Shown here: positions 38,278-48,264 of the stretch, piece after piece
How positions within the stretch are numbered: the first letter of the stretch is position 1
How the letters are laid out: each line of letters opens with the position of its first letter
Source of the DNA: an uncultured Gammaproteobacteria bacterium
GTDB lineage: Bacteria; Pseudomonadota; Gammaproteobacteria; PS1; Pseudothioglobaceae
Assembly (NCBI GenBank): GCA_902606745.1
Contig: CACLHR010000006.1
Coordinates: 1 to 64,000 of the forward strand
Length of the DNA: 64,000 nt
Direction: 5' to 3'
Notes under the pieces: generated by a model
Seen by the model: the letters and a program-made list of their open reading frames with translations, nothing else
The model's database searches: none
What the model was told of the DNA's origin: nothing
Translations under genes and position numbers: made by a program

Positions 38278-38952
38278 ATGACCCAAGACGAAATGAAAAT
38301 TGAGGTGGCAAAGGCTGCACTCAAGTATGTCATTCCTGACTCTATTATAGGCGTAGGGACAGGGTCAACAGCAAATTTTTTCATCGATGAATTGGCAACA
38401 ATTAAAGAACGTATCGAAGGTGCAGTGGCAAGCTCAGTAGCCACAGCAAATCGCCTCGAAGACCATGGCATTACTGTGTTCGATTTGAACGATGTTGAGG
38501 AGATTTCAGTCTATATCGATGGTGCTGACGAGTCAGATAAACAGTTAAACTTGATTAAAGGCGGTGGTGGTGCTCTCACCCGTGAGAAAATCGTTGCAGC
38601 CGTTTCTAGCCAGTTTGTTTGTATAGCGGATGAATCTAAACTTGTAAGTGTTTTGGGAGATTTCCCTTTGCCAGTCGAAGTTATTCCGATGTCTACTAAC
38701 TACGCTAAACGTCAAATTGTTAAAATGACTGGCGGCTCACCAATTTTAAGAGAAGGCTTTACTACCGATAATGGAAATCTAATACTGGATATCCATGACC
38801 TCAAAATTAAAGACCCGAAAAGACTTGAAAATCAACTAAATAATATTGTGGGGATAGTGACAAATGGCCTATTTGCTGGTCGAGGCGCAGACATTCTACT
38901 TTTAGGCACAGTTAATGGAGTTCAGACTATAACCCCTGTAATTGAAAATTGA
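38278..38952 (+). CDS. rpiA: Ribose-5-phosphate isomerase A
   Basis: RpiA interconverts ribose 5-phosphate and ribulose 5-phosphate in the pentose phosphate and Calvin cycles. [17 protein letters not shown] is the phosphate-binding loop. [20 protein letters not shown] carries the catalytic aspartates and lysine, and REKIVA carries the glutamate. I start at the ATG at 38278 (MTQDEM), which aligns with E. coli RpiA; an ATG at 38266 would add four residues. The product has 224 residues. The sulfur cluster begins 40 bp downstream. Confidence 0.94.
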   Translation: MTQDEMKIEVAKAALKYVIPDSIIGVGTGSTANFFIDELATIKERIEGAVASSVATANRLEDHGITVFDLNDVEEISVYIDGADESDKQLNLIKGGGGALTREKIVAAVSSQFVCIADESKLVSVLGDFPLPVEVIPMSTNYAKRQIVKMTGGSPILREGFTTDNGNLILDIHDLKIKDPKRLENQLNNIVGIVTNGLFAGRGADILLLGTVNGVQTITPVIEN

Positions 38953-38992
38953 CTCTTTAACACTAGAGGAATAAAATCAACTAACGACTACC

Positions 38993-39442
38993 ATGAATAA
39001 CTTCACACCATATAGCGCCTTACTAGGCGGAATAATAATAGGACTCTCAATAGTGCTTTATTTCTACACTACAGGTAGACTAGCAGGAATCAGTGGTATA
39101 GTCGAAAACGCTATCACTAAAAAAGCCAATAGAATATCCAATATCCTTTTTCTATTAGGACTAGTATTAGGGCCGTTACTGTATTGCTACACTAAAGAAC
39201 CATTAGCTATTGCTCTTACCCTTCCTGATCACTCCTTTACAATAACCAACTCATACCCATTAGTCATTACAGGTGGACTCTTGGTAGGCTTTGGAACTCG
39301 ACTTAGCGGCGGCTGCACATCTGGGCATGGCATATGTGGCATTGGCAGACTATCGATTAGCTCTTTGATTGCTACAGTAGTTTTTGTTGGTGTTGCAATG
39401 ATTACAGTGACAATACTTCAACAATTTGGGATTTATTTATGA
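38993..39442 (+). CDS. YeeE/YedE-family half transporter, first subunit
   Basis: This membrane protein of 149 residues has about four helices and matches one half of a full-length YeeE/YedE sulfur transporter. The LSGGCTSGHGICGIGRLS stretch contains the conserved cysteine pocket that handles thiosulfate in YeeE. It overlaps its partner by 4 bp (ATGA), so the two half-size proteins probably form one transporter, similar to PmpA/PmpB-type pairs. The tusA and DsrE-type genes just downstream support a sulfur substrate. The exact ion is not known. Confidence 0.85.
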   Translation: MNNFTPYSALLGGIIIGLSIVLYFYTTGRLAGISGIVENAITKKANRISNILFLLGLVLGPLLYCYTKEPLAIALTLPDHSFTITNSYPLVITGGLLVGFGTRLSGGCTSGHGICGIGRLSISSLIATVVFVGVAMITVTILQQFGIYL

Positions 39443-39894
39443 ACGATAAAGTAATCTCATTATTATGCGGAGTTATTTTTAGCTTAGGACTCGTTGTATC
39501 TGGCATGACAAATCCATCAAAGGTAATTGGCTTTTTAAGTATTACTCATAACTGGGACGCTTCTTTAATATTTGTTATGGGCGGCGCAATATTAATTTTT
39601 GCACCATTCTTTTACTTTTTAAAGAGTAGAGAAGTTTCAACACTAGGTATGGAGATTGAATTACCTTCAAAGCAAGAGATAGATAAAAAATTAGTGATCG
39701 GTTCAGCCTTGTTTGGAGTGGGTTGGGGCCTTGTAGGACTATGTCCTGGTCCGTCAATATCCGCCTTAACTAGTCCGGGAATATCTGGCTTTGCGATGTT
39801 CGATCCTATTGTAATAATATTTTTATTTTCTATGGCAATCGGCATATTAGTTAATAAAAACTTACTACAGAAAACAATTCATAATAAGAATTAA
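39439..39894 (+). CDS. YeeE/YedE-family half transporter, second subunit
   Basis: This is the second half-size YeeE/YedE membrane protein (151 residues, about four helices). It has the conserved GVGWGLVGLCPGPSISAL segment with its cysteine, the counterpart of the motif in the first subunit. It is translationally coupled to the upstream subunit and followed 23 bp later by tusA. It likely imports a sulfur compound, or passes sulfur, to TusA in the cytoplasm. Confidence 0.86.
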   Translation: MNDKVISLLCGVIFSLGLVVSGMTNPSKVIGFLSITHNWDASLIFVMGGAILIFAPFFYFLKSREVSTLGMEIELPSKQEIDKKLVIGSALFGVGWGLVGLCPGPSISALTSPGISGFAMFDPIVIIFLFSMAIGILVNKNLLQKTIHNKN

Positions 39895-39917
39895 ATGCAC
39901 GATTTTTCGGAGGTTGT

Positions 39918-40142
39918 ATGTCACATCAAACTTTAGATATGTGTGGTTATAACTGCCCTATGCCTATTTTAAAAACAAAACAGGCACTTGCAAAAATGAA
40001 TACTAAAGAGACGATTAAAGTTACATGCACCGACAAAGGCTCAAAAAAAGATTTTGTCGCCTTTTGTAATCAGTTGGGACATACATTAGTCTCTCAAAAG
40101 GATGAAGGAAATAAGTTCATTTTTTATATCGAAAAAAACTAA
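39918..40142 (+). CDS. tusA: TusA-family sulfur carrier protein
   Basis: This 74-residue sulfur-transfer protein holds a persulfide on a conserved cysteine. C13 in NCPMPILKTKQAL is that residue, and C9 is a second cysteine close by. The fold is the usual two-layer sandwich. The start has a GGAGG site. It lies between the YeeE-like pair and a DsrE-type protein, a grouping seen in bacteria that move sulfane sulfur in the cytoplasm, including sulfur oxidisers. Sulfur delivery to tRNA modification is the other known use of TusA. Confidence 0.9.
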   Translation: MSHQTLDMCGYNCPMPILKTKQALAKMNTKETIKVTCTDKGSKKDFVAFCNQLGHTLVSQKDEGNKFIFYIEKN

Positions 40143-40156
40143 CACAGTGGAAATTT

Positions 40157-40672
40157 ATGTCTGAAACTAATGAAATGACACTTATCGCCTCTAAGGGCAC
40201 ACTTGACTGGGCCTATCCTCCATTAATTCTGGCCTCTACTGGTATAGCAATGGGAAAAGAGGTGTCCGTATTTTGTACCTTCTATGGCTTAAATCTTTTA
40301 CTTAAAGATTTGTCGCATCTTCGAATATCGCCTCAAGGAAATCCAGACATGCCTATGAAAATGCCATTTGGGCCTAAATGGTTTCAAGGAATTAATTTTG
40401 GACCAAAAATTCCAAATATTATGTGGAATATTCCTGGTTTAGAGTTATTTGCAACCTCAATGATGAAAAAAACCATGAAGAATAACGGCATCGCTACAAT
40501 TGAGGAATTGAGAGAGATTTGCATCGAAATGGGTGTTAAATTCATCGCCTGCGAGATGACAATTGGCATGTTCGGATTTGCAAGAGAGGACTTTATTGAG
40601 GGTATAGAGTTTGCCGGTGCTGCAACCTATCTTGACGTCGCTCATACCTCTAATCAGGACTTATTTATTTAG
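40157..40672 (+). CDS. DsrE/DsrF-like (DsrE2-type) sulfurtransferase-related protein
   Basis: This 171-residue DsrE-fold protein has the N-terminal ASKGTLDWAYPPLILASTG stretch and the C-terminal IACEMTIGMFG segment that characterise DsrE2-type proteins. C40, C122 and C132 are candidate sulfur-bearing cysteines. A helical, methionine-rich middle part (about 65-105) may associate with the membrane. Proteins of this type trade persulfide sulfur with TusA. It is the last gene of the sulfur cluster and ends 2 bp before the convergent HAD gene. Confidence 0.82.
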   Translation: MSETNEMTLIASKGTLDWAYPPLILASTGIAMGKEVSVFCTFYGLNLLLKDLSHLRISPQGNPDMPMKMPFGPKWFQGINFGPKIPNIMWNIPGLELFATSMMKKTMKNNGIATIEELREICIEMGVKFIACEMTIGMFGFAREDFIEGIEFAGAATYLDVAHTSNQDLFI

Positions 40673-40674
40673 AC

Positions 40675-41328
40675 CTACCTCCAGTTCAAGATCTCCCAAC
40701 CTTTCTTTTCGGCAATTTTTGTTAAGATTTTGTCAGCATTAACAGCCACTGGATTGTCGACCAGCTCCAAAAGTGGAAGGTCGTTGTGTGAATCAGAATA
40801 AAAGGTTGATCCAGTTAATGTCTCTTCATTTTTTTGAAGCCAAGGCATTAGTTTATCAATTTTCCCCGCTTGAAAACACGGTATACCCGACACTCCTCCT
40901 GTATAACGACCCTCTTTAATTTCAGGCTCTGTAGCAAGCAAATGGTTAATCCCATATTTTTTGACAATCGGCGCAGTAACAAAACTGGTTGACGCAGTCA
41001 TGACAAGAACAGTGTCACCTCTTTCTTTATGTTGATTAATACAATTTTGAGCTTTGTCTAACAGAATAGGCTCGATTTTTTGAATCATAAATCGATGATG
41101 GAATTCTTGTAGTTCTGTCATAGAATAGCGTGTAAGCGGTTCTAGACAAAACTCTAACCAAGCATAGATGTCCAATGTCCCTAAATCATATTCCTGGTAG
41201 AAATATTCATTTTTTTTACGATAAGCGCTGGCATCAACTATGCCCTCTTCACCTATAAATTCACCCCACAAGAAATCACTATCCCCACTAATTAGAGTGT
41301 TGTCTAGATCAAATATTGCTAGAGACAT
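40675..41328 (-). CDS. HAD-IB family phosphatase
   Basis: This phosphoserine-phosphatase-like HAD hydrolase has 217 residues. FDLDNTLISGDSD near the start is motif I with the nucleophilic aspartate, TAST is motif II, and YSDSHNDLPLLELV is motif III/IV. A helical cap lies between motifs I and II. Relatives include CicA and IMP/phosphoserine-type phosphatases; the substrate is not clear. The start overlaps the LOG-family gene by 10 bp. It is the last gene of the pabC-to-HAD operon. Confidence 0.85.
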   Translation of the reverse strand: MSLAIFDLDNTLISGDSDFLWGEFIGEEGIVDASAYRKKNEYFYQEYDLGTLDIYAWLEFCLEPLTRYSMTELQEFHHRFMIQKIEPILLDKAQNCINQHKERGDTVLVMTASTSFVTAPIVKKYGINHLLATEPEIKEGRYTGGVSGIPCFQAGKIDKLMPWLQKNEETLTGSTFYSDSHNDLPLLELVDNPVAVNADKILTKIAEKKGWEILNWR

Positions 41329-41921
41329 AATTTTTCCTTTAATATTTTTATTACTTCCTCATTAGATTCCACTAGCGAAATCAAGTCCAAATTTTCTTTC
41401 TTTACATAGTCACTCTTTACCATATCATCTAGCCATACCATTAAAGGTTGCCAGAAACTTAAGCCACTTAAAATTACTGGAATTGATTGCATTTTTTTTG
41501 TTTGAAGTAGTGTTAGAACTTCGAATAATTCATCGCTGGTACCGTAACCTCCAGGCAAGAAAATGCAGGCGCTGGCATTTTTAACCAGTATTATTTTACG
41601 TGTGAAAAAATGCTTAAACGTTAAGCAATCGTCTAGATATGAATTGGGCATTTGTTCAAAAGGTAACTCAATATTGATACCTACGCTTTTGGATTTGCCT
41701 TCAAAAGCTCCTTTGTTGACTGCCTCCATGATACCTGGACCTCCGCCAGTAAAGACATTGAACCCGGAATTTGAAAGCAACTTTCCTAGCTTACAAGCTT
41801 TTTCATATAAAGGGTCTGTTTCTTTAACTCTGGCAGAACCAAAAACAGTAATATTATTTTTATAGACTGATAAAAGTTTATTTGCGCTTTCAAGTTCAGC
41901 ACTGGCATTATTCATACTCAT
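41319..41921 (-). CDS. LOG family nucleotide phosphoribohydrolase
   Basis: This protein belongs to the Lonely-guy family, which hydrolyses nucleoside 5'-monophosphates at the N-glycosidic bond. [18 protein letters not shown] and [15 protein letters not shown] are the two signature motifs (GGGPGxMxA and PGGxGTxxE). At 200 residues it is full length. In bacteria it acts mainly on AMP or other purine nucleotides; a plant-hormone-like role is not implied. Its ATG overlaps the hemL stop by 4 bp. Confidence 0.88.
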   Translation of the reverse strand: MSMNNASAELESANKLLSVYKNNITVFGSARVKETDPLYEKACKLGKLLSNSGFNVFTGGGPGIMEAVNKGAFEGKSKSVGINIELPFEQMPNSYLDDCLTFKHFFTRKIILVKNASACIFLPGGYGTSDELFEVLTLLQTKKMQSIPVILSGLSFWQPLMVWLDDMVKSDYVKKENLDLISLVESNEEVIKILKEKLCL

Positions 41922-43201
41922 AGTTTAGAAAAGGCGACTGAGGCAGCATCGATAGTCTTATCTAACTCTTCTTTGCTATGAGCTGCAGAAATAAATCCGG
42001 CTTCATAAGCCGAAGGGGCAAAATAAATTCCTTGATTTAACATTGATCGATGAAAATTTTTAAACAAATCTATGTCACATTCAGAAACCTGACTAAAATT
42101 GATTACCTTTTCTTTAATGCCAAAAAATATTCCAAACATTCCCCCTACACAGTTAGTCGATACAGGAATGTTTTTTTTATCAGCAGCAACAGAAATTCCT
42201 TTGGCTAGATAGTCCACACTACCAGCTATATTTTGATAAAAAGATTTATCTTCCTCGAGTATTTTCAGCATTGCAAGACCGGCTGCCATAGAAAGCGGGT
42301 TGCCCGAAAGAGTTCCTGCCTGATAGACTGGACCCAAAGGAGCGACCTCTTCCATAATTTCTCGCCGACCACCAAAAGCAGCAACAGGCAAACCGCCGCC
42401 GATTACTTTACCTAAGGTTGTAAGGTCAGGTTTAACTCCGTAATAGGTCTGAGCGCCACCTAACGCAACACGAAAGCCTGTCATCACCTCATCAAAGATA
42501 AGTAAACTGCCATAATCATCGCAAAGTTTACGTAGACCCTGAAGAAATCCTTCCTTAGGGAGTATACAATTCATATTGCCTGCCACAGGCTCAACAATAA
42601 TGCAACCAATCTCCTCACCCATCTTGGAAAAAAGCGCTTTGACAGAATCCAAATTGTTGTATTCAAGAGTTAAGGTGTGTTTTGCCAAATCATTTGGAAC
42701 ACCTGGCGAGTTGGGCACACCTAAAGTGAGCGCTCCGGAACCAGCTTTCACCAATAAAGCATCAGAATGGCCATGGTAACAGCCTTCAAACTTTACAATT
42801 TTGTCACGTTTTGTATAACCGCGAGCCAAACGGATAGCACTCATGGTTGCCTCAGTGCCTGAGCTAACCATACGAACCAGTTCGATAGAAGGCATCAATT
42901 GACAAATTTTTTTTGCAAGCGATGTCTCAATCTCAGTAGGAGCTCCAAAACCTAGGCCATTATCCAATTCAGCCCTAACAGCATCAACAATAAATGGATT
43001 GGAATGCCCTAAAATCATTGGCCCCCAGGAGCCAACATAATCAATATATGCATTCCCATCTACATCATAAAGATAGGCTCCTTCACCTCGCTCAAAATAG
43101 ATAGGCTCTCCTCCAACCCCTTTAAAGGAACGGACTGGGGAATTAACACCGCCAGAAATATAATTTTTTGCCTCATTGAATAAAGCTGATGATCGATCCA
43201 T
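41918..43201 (-). CDS. hemL: Glutamate-1-semialdehyde 2,1-aminomutase
   Basis: HemL converts glutamate-1-semialdehyde to 5-aminolevulinate, the first committed tetrapyrrole precursor in the C5 pathway. K265 in [10 protein letters not shown] is the PLP lysine. FDEVMTGFR near 236-244 and VSSGTEATM near 112-120 are the cofactor contacts. The 427-residue length is standard. It is embedded in the pabC-mltG-tmk-holB run and overlaps holB by a shared base (TAATG). Heme supply matters here because complex I, cytochrome c and HemW are close by. Confidence 0.97.
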   Translation of the reverse strand: MDRSSALFNEAKNYISGGVNSPVRSFKGVGGEPIYFERGEGAYLYDVDGNAYIDYVGSWGPMILGHSNPFIVDAVRAELDNGLGFGAPTEIETSLAKKICQLMPSIELVRMVSSGTEATMSAIRLARGYTKRDKIVKFEGCYHGHSDALLVKAGSGALTLGVPNSPGVPNDLAKHTLTLEYNNLDSVKALFSKMGEEIGCIIVEPVAGNMNCILPKEGFLQGLRKLCDDYGSLLIFDEVMTGFRVALGGAQTYYGVKPDLTTLGKVIGGGLPVAAFGGRREIMEEVAPLGPVYQAGTLSGNPLSMAAGLAMLKILEEDKSFYQNIAGSVDYLAKGISVAADKKNIPVSTNCVGGMFGIFFGIKEKVINFSQVSECDIDLFKNFHRSMLNQGIYFAPSAYEAGFISAAHSKEELDKTIDAASVAFSKL

Positions 43202-44241
43202 TAAATGTCCTGTGAATTAATAATGATTGGATACTTTTTTAAATGAGTAATATGAGACCAAACAATGAGGATATTATCCAATAATAATTTTATATTTACA
43301 GTCGTTTGTGACATTGAAATCGCACGACTAATATCATCCAATAATTTGAATAAGTAGCTAGTAGGTGTCTTCGTGATAATTCTATTAAGTTCGAGTTGAG
43401 CACCCTCATGTTTAATAATTTTTAACCTTATGCCTTCGGTCACTAGTTGCTGTAAACAGTTCAAAACTTGTAATTCGTTACCATCAAATATTTCAGTTTC
43501 AGTAGTCTTTGTTGGATGGAGTGCTATCTCTAATAAAAGATTTTTCCAATTTTGATACTGAAACAAATACTCTCCTTGAAGATCTTCAACTGCCTTAAAT
43601 GGAACGCCATGGGCGCTCTCTAATAATTGAACTGCATCATAATCATCTCGAGCAGCTTCATCAATATGTTGCGATAACCATTTCACACTTTCTTCACTAT
43701 ACGTCGGACTGATGTGAACTGTCTGACAACGAGAAAGTATTGTGGCTGGAAGTGCGTTTGAACTGTGTGCTAATAGAATAATAAGAGTATTGTCTCGCGG
43801 TTCTTCTAAGGTCTTTAGCAGACTGTTGGCCGCATTCACATTCATTTGATCAGCGTAGAAGATTATCCCAATCTGGAGTTCTTCTGCTGTCTTGCCTAAA
43901 GTCTCGCAGAACGCACGTACTTGATCAACTCTAATCTCTTTAGACAATGCGCCTGAATCATTTAGTTCAGAACAGCAATAAATCAAATTTGGATAATGTG
44001 ATCTTCGAATCAAGGTACTGTGATCCAGTAACTCTCTTGGATTGTCTTTTTTTATAGCTCGACAATAACTACATTCTCCACAAGAGTCATTCTTACAAAG
44101 GAGGGACTGAATAAGTTGCTCTGCAAGTTCAAATTTACCGATTTTTTCAACACCAGTAATTAATAGTGCATGTGGAAGTTGATTTTGATCAATCCTTTTT
44201 CTGAGCTCTAAAAAAGCACTTTGATGCCAAGGCAAAATCAT
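43201..44241 (-). CDS. holB: DNA polymerase III subunit delta-prime
   Basis: This clamp-loader subunit of DNA polymerase III (346 residues) has an N-terminal AAA+ domain whose P-loop (GVEKIGK, about 30-36) is degenerate, as is usual for delta-prime. A zinc-binding set C49, C54, C57 and C60 ([13 protein letters not shown]) follows, and SLLKTLEEP is a family marker. The C-terminal domain is helical. The standard tmk-holB order is kept and the start overlaps tmk by 4 bp. Confidence 0.92.
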   Translation of the reverse strand: MILPWHQSAFLELRKRIDQNQLPHALLITGVEKIGKFELAEQLIQSLLCKNDSCGECSYCRAIKKDNPRELLDHSTLIRRSHYPNLIYCCSELNDSGALSKEIRVDQVRAFCETLGKTAEELQIGIIFYADQMNVNAANSLLKTLEEPRDNTLIILLAHSSNALPATILSRCQTVHISPTYSEESVKWLSQHIDEAARDDYDAVQLLESAHGVPFKAVEDLQGEYLFQYQNWKNLLLEIALHPTKTTETEIFDGNELQVLNCLQQLVTEGIRLKIIKHEGAQLELNRIITKTPTSYLFKLLDDISRAISMSQTTVNIKLLLDNILIVWSHITHLKKYPIIINSQDI

Positions 44242-44855
44242 AGAGCCTCTATGAATAATTGAATTTGTTGCTGAACTTGTTCAATTGACTGAGACGCATC
44301 AATTAATTTAATACGCTCAGGATAAAGCTTTGATCTATCAATAAACGCAGATCTAACTCGCTCAAAAAATTCACGCTCCTCTTTTTCAATCCGATCTTTT
44401 GATTGTCGTGATTCAATTCTAGTCATTCCCACATCAACACCTACATCCAACAATAACGTCAAATCTGCTTGAAATTTACCCTGAACCCACGATTCAAGTT
44501 CCGAAATACGATTTAAATTGAGTTGTCTACCACCGCCTTGGTAAGCGAATGATGCATCTGTAAATCGGTCACTAACAACCCATTTACCCTCTGCTAATGC
44601 AGGCTTGATTTTGTTTTGTATAAGTTCATTGCGTGCGCTAAACATTAATAATAACTCTGTATCACTGTGCATTCCCTCGTTATCAAGGCCCAACAATAAA
44701 GATCGTATTTTTTCTCCTAAATCAGTTCCGCCAGGTTCACGAGTTTTTACAACATCGATACATTTTCGATGCAGATAGTCACAAATAAAAGCAATTTGAG
44801 TACTTTTACCGGCGCCTTCGACTCCATCTATGGTGATAAATTTTCCTTTTTTCAT
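44238..44855 (-). CDS. tmk: Thymidylate kinase
   Basis: Thymidylate kinase phosphorylates dTMP to dTDP. The P-loop is GVEGAGKST at 11-19. REPGGTDLGE is the DRX-type substrate segment and SDRFTDASFAYQGGGR is the second signature, followed by an arginine-rich lid. It has 205 residues. It lies 15 bp downstream of mltG and overlaps holB by 4 bp. Confidence 0.96.
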   Translation of the reverse strand: MKKGKFITIDGVEGAGKSTQIAFICDYLHRKCIDVVKTREPGGTDLGEKIRSLLLGLDNEGMHSDTELLLMFSARNELIQNKIKPALAEGKWVVSDRFTDASFAYQGGGRQLNLNRISELESWVQGKFQADLTLLLDVGVDVGMTRIESRQSKDRIEKEEREFFERVRSAFIDRSKLYPERIKLIDASQSIEQVQQQIQLFIEAL

Positions 44856-44870
44856 AACGCTAATTTTAGA

Positions 44871-45854
44871 CTAGATATTATTTGAATACCTCTTGATGTT
44901 GTCTTTATGTTCTTCATAATTTGATGCAAATGCATGACTACCATCCTTTTTTGAAACAAAATATAAGTCATTACCTTCATTTGGATGAAATGCAGCATAC
45001 AAAGATTCATAACCAACTGAAGAAATCGCACCTGGTGGCAAGCCATTGTATTTGTAAGTGTTATATAAACTATCAACCTTTAAATCACTTTTCTTGAGTG
45101 GTGCTTGGTAATTATCACCTAAGGCATAAATAACTGTTGGATCCGTCTGAAGTCGCATCCCTTGCTCTAATCTGCGGATAAAAACACCTGAAATTAAAGT
45201 CCTTTCTTGGTCAAGTGCTGTTTCTTTCTCGATCAGGGACGCTAATATTATTGCCTCATATGGAGATTTAAAAGGAAGACTTTTAGTTCTGTCGACCCAT
45301 AAATCATTAACCTTAACTTGCATCACATGAAACGACCTCGCTAAAACATTTCTGACACTTTCACCATAATTAAACTGATAAGTTTCAGGATAAAACCAAC
45401 CATCATAAGGAGCATTAATATCAAGCGATTGCATAATTTCTTCTAGTGTATCTTCTGATCTCAGACTTGGATCTGAGCTCAACTGATAAAAGTAATCATT
45501 AAGTGTTTTTCCTTCTATAAGTGTTACCTTCGTAGTGACTACATTGCCACTTGAAATATTCTCAATAAAAGTCATAATATCCATATTAGGATCAATTTGA
45601 TAATAACCTGATTGAAGTTTTTTATTAGCCCCAAGAAGCTTGCTTAATGAATTAAAAAAAAGTTCAGAATTGATCCATTTTTCATTCCTCAAGTCTTTAG
45701 CAACAGTACCTATGGATGCACCATGATTAACTTGATAGATTTGCTTTTCTTTGACGAGCATATCCTTTGATGTCCAGACCCAAATACTAATCACTGCGAG
45801 AATGGCCAAAGCCAATAATCTTGAATAAGTTTTATTTATTGTTCCTAAATGCAT
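44871..45854 (-). CDS. mltG: Endolytic murein transglycosylase MltG
   Basis: MltG cuts nascent peptidoglycan strands and may end their growth. One N-terminal membrane helix (about residues 12-28) is followed by a YceG domain. ASLIEKETALDQERTLISGV carries the catalytic glutamate, E209 in this numbering, and LQTDPTVIYAL is a second signature. I use the ATG at 45854, six bases inside an in-frame TTG. The product has 327 residues. It overlaps the pabC stop by 10 bp. Confidence 0.93.
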   Translation of the reverse strand: MHLGTINKTYSRLLALAILAVISIWVWTSKDMLVKEKQIYQVNHGASIGTVAKDLRNEKWINSELFFNSLSKLLGANKKLQSGYYQIDPNMDIMTFIENISSGNVVTTKVTLIEGKTLNDYFYQLSSDPSLRSEDTLEEIMQSLDINAPYDGWFYPETYQFNYGESVRNVLARSFHVMQVKVNDLWVDRTKSLPFKSPYEAIILASLIEKETALDQERTLISGVFIRRLEQGMRLQTDPTVIYALGDNYQAPLKKSDLKVDSLYNTYKYNGLPPGAISSVGYESLYAAFHPNEGNDLYFVSKKDGSHAFASNYEEHKDNIKRYSNNI

Positions 45855-46678
45855 TGCCAAGAATTGTTGTCTTCCCTTTTTTCTGTATAGGCATTTTTAA
45901 TTTTCTTTGTTATTGGCCTTTCACCAAAACTAATCTCACCTATCTGGCCGATGGACTGAATCTCTTTAATACTATTAGAGATAAAAACTTCATCAGCTTG
46001 GCCTAATTTCTCTACAGAAAGGACCTCAACTTTTACCTTAATGCCTAGAACTTTAGATAAATCCAAAATAACAGCTCGTCTTGTTCCTTCCACACCACAC
46101 TTGTCCAATTTCGGAGTAATCAGTGTATTACCATGAATGGCATAAATATTGCCTTGAGTTACTGATATAACATTATGATTTTCATCTAACATAATACCTT
46201 CGTCACTTTTCAAGCCTGCTCGAGCCAATACTTGCTCTAATCGATTGCAGTGCTTTATTCCTGCCAATTTTGGATTCGAATCATAGCCACTTTGGCAATA
46301 CTCAAGACAAAATGAATTGTTAGGCGTGGTTTTTTGCAATTCTGAGACAATAACAGCACGAACTGGCTTGATATCATCCTTAAAGCCATAGCCCCTTAAG
46401 GATTCTCCTCGAGATAGAATTAACTTAACAACACAGTGGTCGTAACTACATAAAGATAGTGCTTTTTTAAGATCACTTAACCACACTGACTCATCAACCT
46501 TGCTTATTTTTAGCTGCTCACAACCTCTATTCAGGCGAGCAAAATGATTTACCCAAAAAAGTATTTTTTTATTTTCAACTACACAAGTTTCAAACAATCC
46601 ATCGCCAAACTGTAAGTTACGATTAAAGATGCTAATCTTAGATTGCTTGGCACCATTAATTAAAACAATTGGGGTCAT
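45845..46678 (-). CDS. pabC: Aminodeoxychorismate lyase
   Basis: PabC cleaves aminodeoxychorismate to p-aminobenzoate and pyruvate for folate synthesis. It is a class IV PLP aminotransferase-fold enzyme. FNRNLQFGDGLFET near residue 18 and AGIKHCNRLEQVLAR near residue 140 hold the active-site arginine region and the PLP lysine, and TQGNIYAI is the conserved cofactor loop. It has 277 residues. It is the first gene of the minus-strand operon, and the divergent DUF1538 cluster starts 114 bp away. Confidence 0.9.
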   Translation of the reverse strand: MTPIVLINGAKQSKISIFNRNLQFGDGLFETCVVENKKILFWVNHFARLNRGCEQLKISKVDESVWLSDLKKALSLCSYDHCVVKLILSRGESLRGYGFKDDIKPVRAVIVSELQKTTPNNSFCLEYCQSGYDSNPKLAGIKHCNRLEQVLARAGLKSDEGIMLDENHNVISVTQGNIYAIHGNTLITPKLDKCGVEGTRRAVILDLSKVLGIKVKVEVLSVEKLGQADEVFISNSIKEIQSIGQIGEISFGERPITKKIKNAYTEKREDNNSWQCI

Positions 46679-46755
46679 ATCATGAGAGAGTTATTGGCTT
46701 ACACAATCCATTATAAACAAAGTGTAAGTGAGCTTCGAACTACCTCTAGCAGGTT

Positions 46756-46761
46756 TATAAT
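46756..46761 (+). promoter_or_regulatory. Consensus -10 box upstream of the DUF1538 cluster
   Basis: TATAAT lies 30 bases before the first DUF1538 ATG in the divergent 113-base gap with pabC. A weak TTCGAA stands at the -35 position 16 bases upstream. Confidence 0.4.
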
Positions 46762-46791
46762 AGATGAAACAATTAGGAAAGTAAAACAGAC

Positions 46792-47526
46792 ATGGATGAA
46801 GTCCTTAGAAGGCTTGCGAATAACTTGCTCGAAAGCTGTAAAGACTTACTTCCAATTGTTTTAGTAGTCGCTTTTTTCCAAATCATAGTGCTTAAGCAAG
46901 CCATTCCTGAAATAGGCGTCATACTTTTAGGAACCTTGTCAATTCTTCTTGGTTTGACTTTTTTTGTTTCTGGACTTAGGTTGGGACTTTTCCCTCTAGG
47001 TGAGAACCTTGCCCATTCTTTTGTAAACAAAGGTTCATTGTTTTGGTTGCTATTGTTCTCTTTTGCCCTTGGCTTTGGATCATCTATAGCAGAACCTGCA
47101 CTCATGGCTGTATCACAAGAAGCTGCAATTGTTGCTAGTATTGGTGGCATTATTGAAAACAATGAGTTGGCTATCAATAAATATTCACTTGAACTAAGGT
47201 TGACCGTTGCACTTGCAGTTGGTTTGTCTGTCATGCTCGGTGTTGTAAGAATCTTAAAAGGCTGGCCCTTGCACTGGTTGATCATCCCAGGGTATGTTCT
47301 AGTGATGGTTATTACATTTGTCTCTCCTGATTGGATTGTTGGTGTTGCTTATGACTCTGGTGGTGTCACAACATCAACTGTTACAGTACCTTTGGTAACC
47401 GCGTTAGGTGTTGGATTAGCGAGTAGCATTCGAGGTAGAAATCCGCTGACTGACGGATTTGGAATGATTGCAATCTGCGCACTCTCACCGATTATTGCAG
47501 TTCTAATTTTTGGGATTGTTTTATGA
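46792..47526 (+). CDS. DUF1538 membrane protein, first subunit (UmpA-like)
   Basis: This membrane protein (244 residues) has about seven helices. Two motifs are shared with the next gene: SIAEPALMAVS (about 101-111) and YDSGGVTTSTVTVPLV near the C-terminal third. Polar and glycine-rich stretches inside helices suggest an ion path. DUF1538 protein pairs have been reported as two-component Na+(Li+,K+)/H+ antiporters (UmpAB, Halomonas); I infer a similar role here. It overlaps the second subunit by 4 bp and is co-encoded with a PII-like and a CBS protein. Confidence 0.82.
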   Translation: MDEVLRRLANNLLESCKDLLPIVLVVAFFQIIVLKQAIPEIGVILLGTLSILLGLTFFVSGLRLGLFPLGENLAHSFVNKGSLFWLLLFSFALGFGSSIAEPALMAVSQEAAIVASIGGIIENNELAINKYSLELRLTVALAVGLSVMLGVVRILKGWPLHWLIIPGYVLVMVITFVSPDWIVGVAYDSGGVTTSTVTVPLVTALGVGLASSIRGRNPLTDGFGMIAICALSPIIAVLIFGIVL

Positions 47527-48254
47527 TTATTCTTGAATCTTTCATTTCTATGTTTTGGGATATAGCTCCCATCATTGGAATGATATTAATCTTCCAACTA
47601 TTTATTATCAAAGAAAAAATACCGAATCTAACTCAGACTTTATTTGGCATATTTATGGTTTGGATTGGACTAGCTCTATTTATTGTTGGACTGGAAAAAG
47701 CACTATTTCCAATAGGAAAAATGATGGCCACCCAATTAACTTCGGCAGACTTTCTTGGTAAAACCCAACTAAATTGGAATGATTACTATTGGGTATATTT
47801 ATTTGCAGCAAGCATGGGCTTCTCAGCAACCATTGCTGAGCCATCTCTTTTGGCTGTATCAATTAAAGCCAATGAGGTTTCAGGTAACTCAATCCGAGTT
47901 TGGCCTTTGAGAATTACAATAGCCCTTGGAGTGGCGGTTGGTATCGCGCTAGGGAGTTATCGAATTGTTGTTGGTCTCCCTCTACACTACTTTATCATTG
48001 CTGGCTATATGATTGTTATCATACAAACTTTTTTCGCTCCAAAGCAAATTATTGCACTAGCTTATGACAGCGGTGGTGTGACAACTTCAAGTGTTACCGT
48101 GCCTTTGGTAGCTGCTTTGGGGCTTGGTTTAGCAAGCACAATAGAAGGTAGAAACCCGCTAATTGACGGATTTGGGCTGATTGCCTTTGCAAGCCTATTT
48201 CCTATCATGGGAGTATTAGCTTATGCTCAAATTAAACATTTAATTAACAAATAA
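47523..48254 (+). CDS. DUF1538 membrane protein, second subunit (UmpB-like)
   Basis: This is a paralogue of the preceding gene (243 residues, about seven helices). TIAEPSLLAVS and YDSGGVTTSSVTVPLV repeat the first subunit's motifs almost exactly, as does the following GLGLAS and the NPL-x-DGFGLIA block. The pair probably arose by duplication and acts as a heteromer. The start ATG overlaps the upstream stop (ATGA). The PII-like gene follows 10 bp later. Confidence 0.84.
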   Translation: MIILESFISMFWDIAPIIGMILIFQLFIIKEKIPNLTQTLFGIFMVWIGLALFIVGLEKALFPIGKMMATQLTSADFLGKTQLNWNDYYWVYLFAASMGFSATIAEPSLLAVSIKANEVSGNSIRVWPLRITIALGVAVGIALGSYRIVVGLPLHYFIIAGYMIVIIQTFFAPKQIIALAYDSGGVTTSSVTVPLVAALGLGLASTIEGRNPLIDGFGLIAFASLFPIMGVLAYAQIKHLINK

Positions 48255-48264
48255 GGAGGATGTA

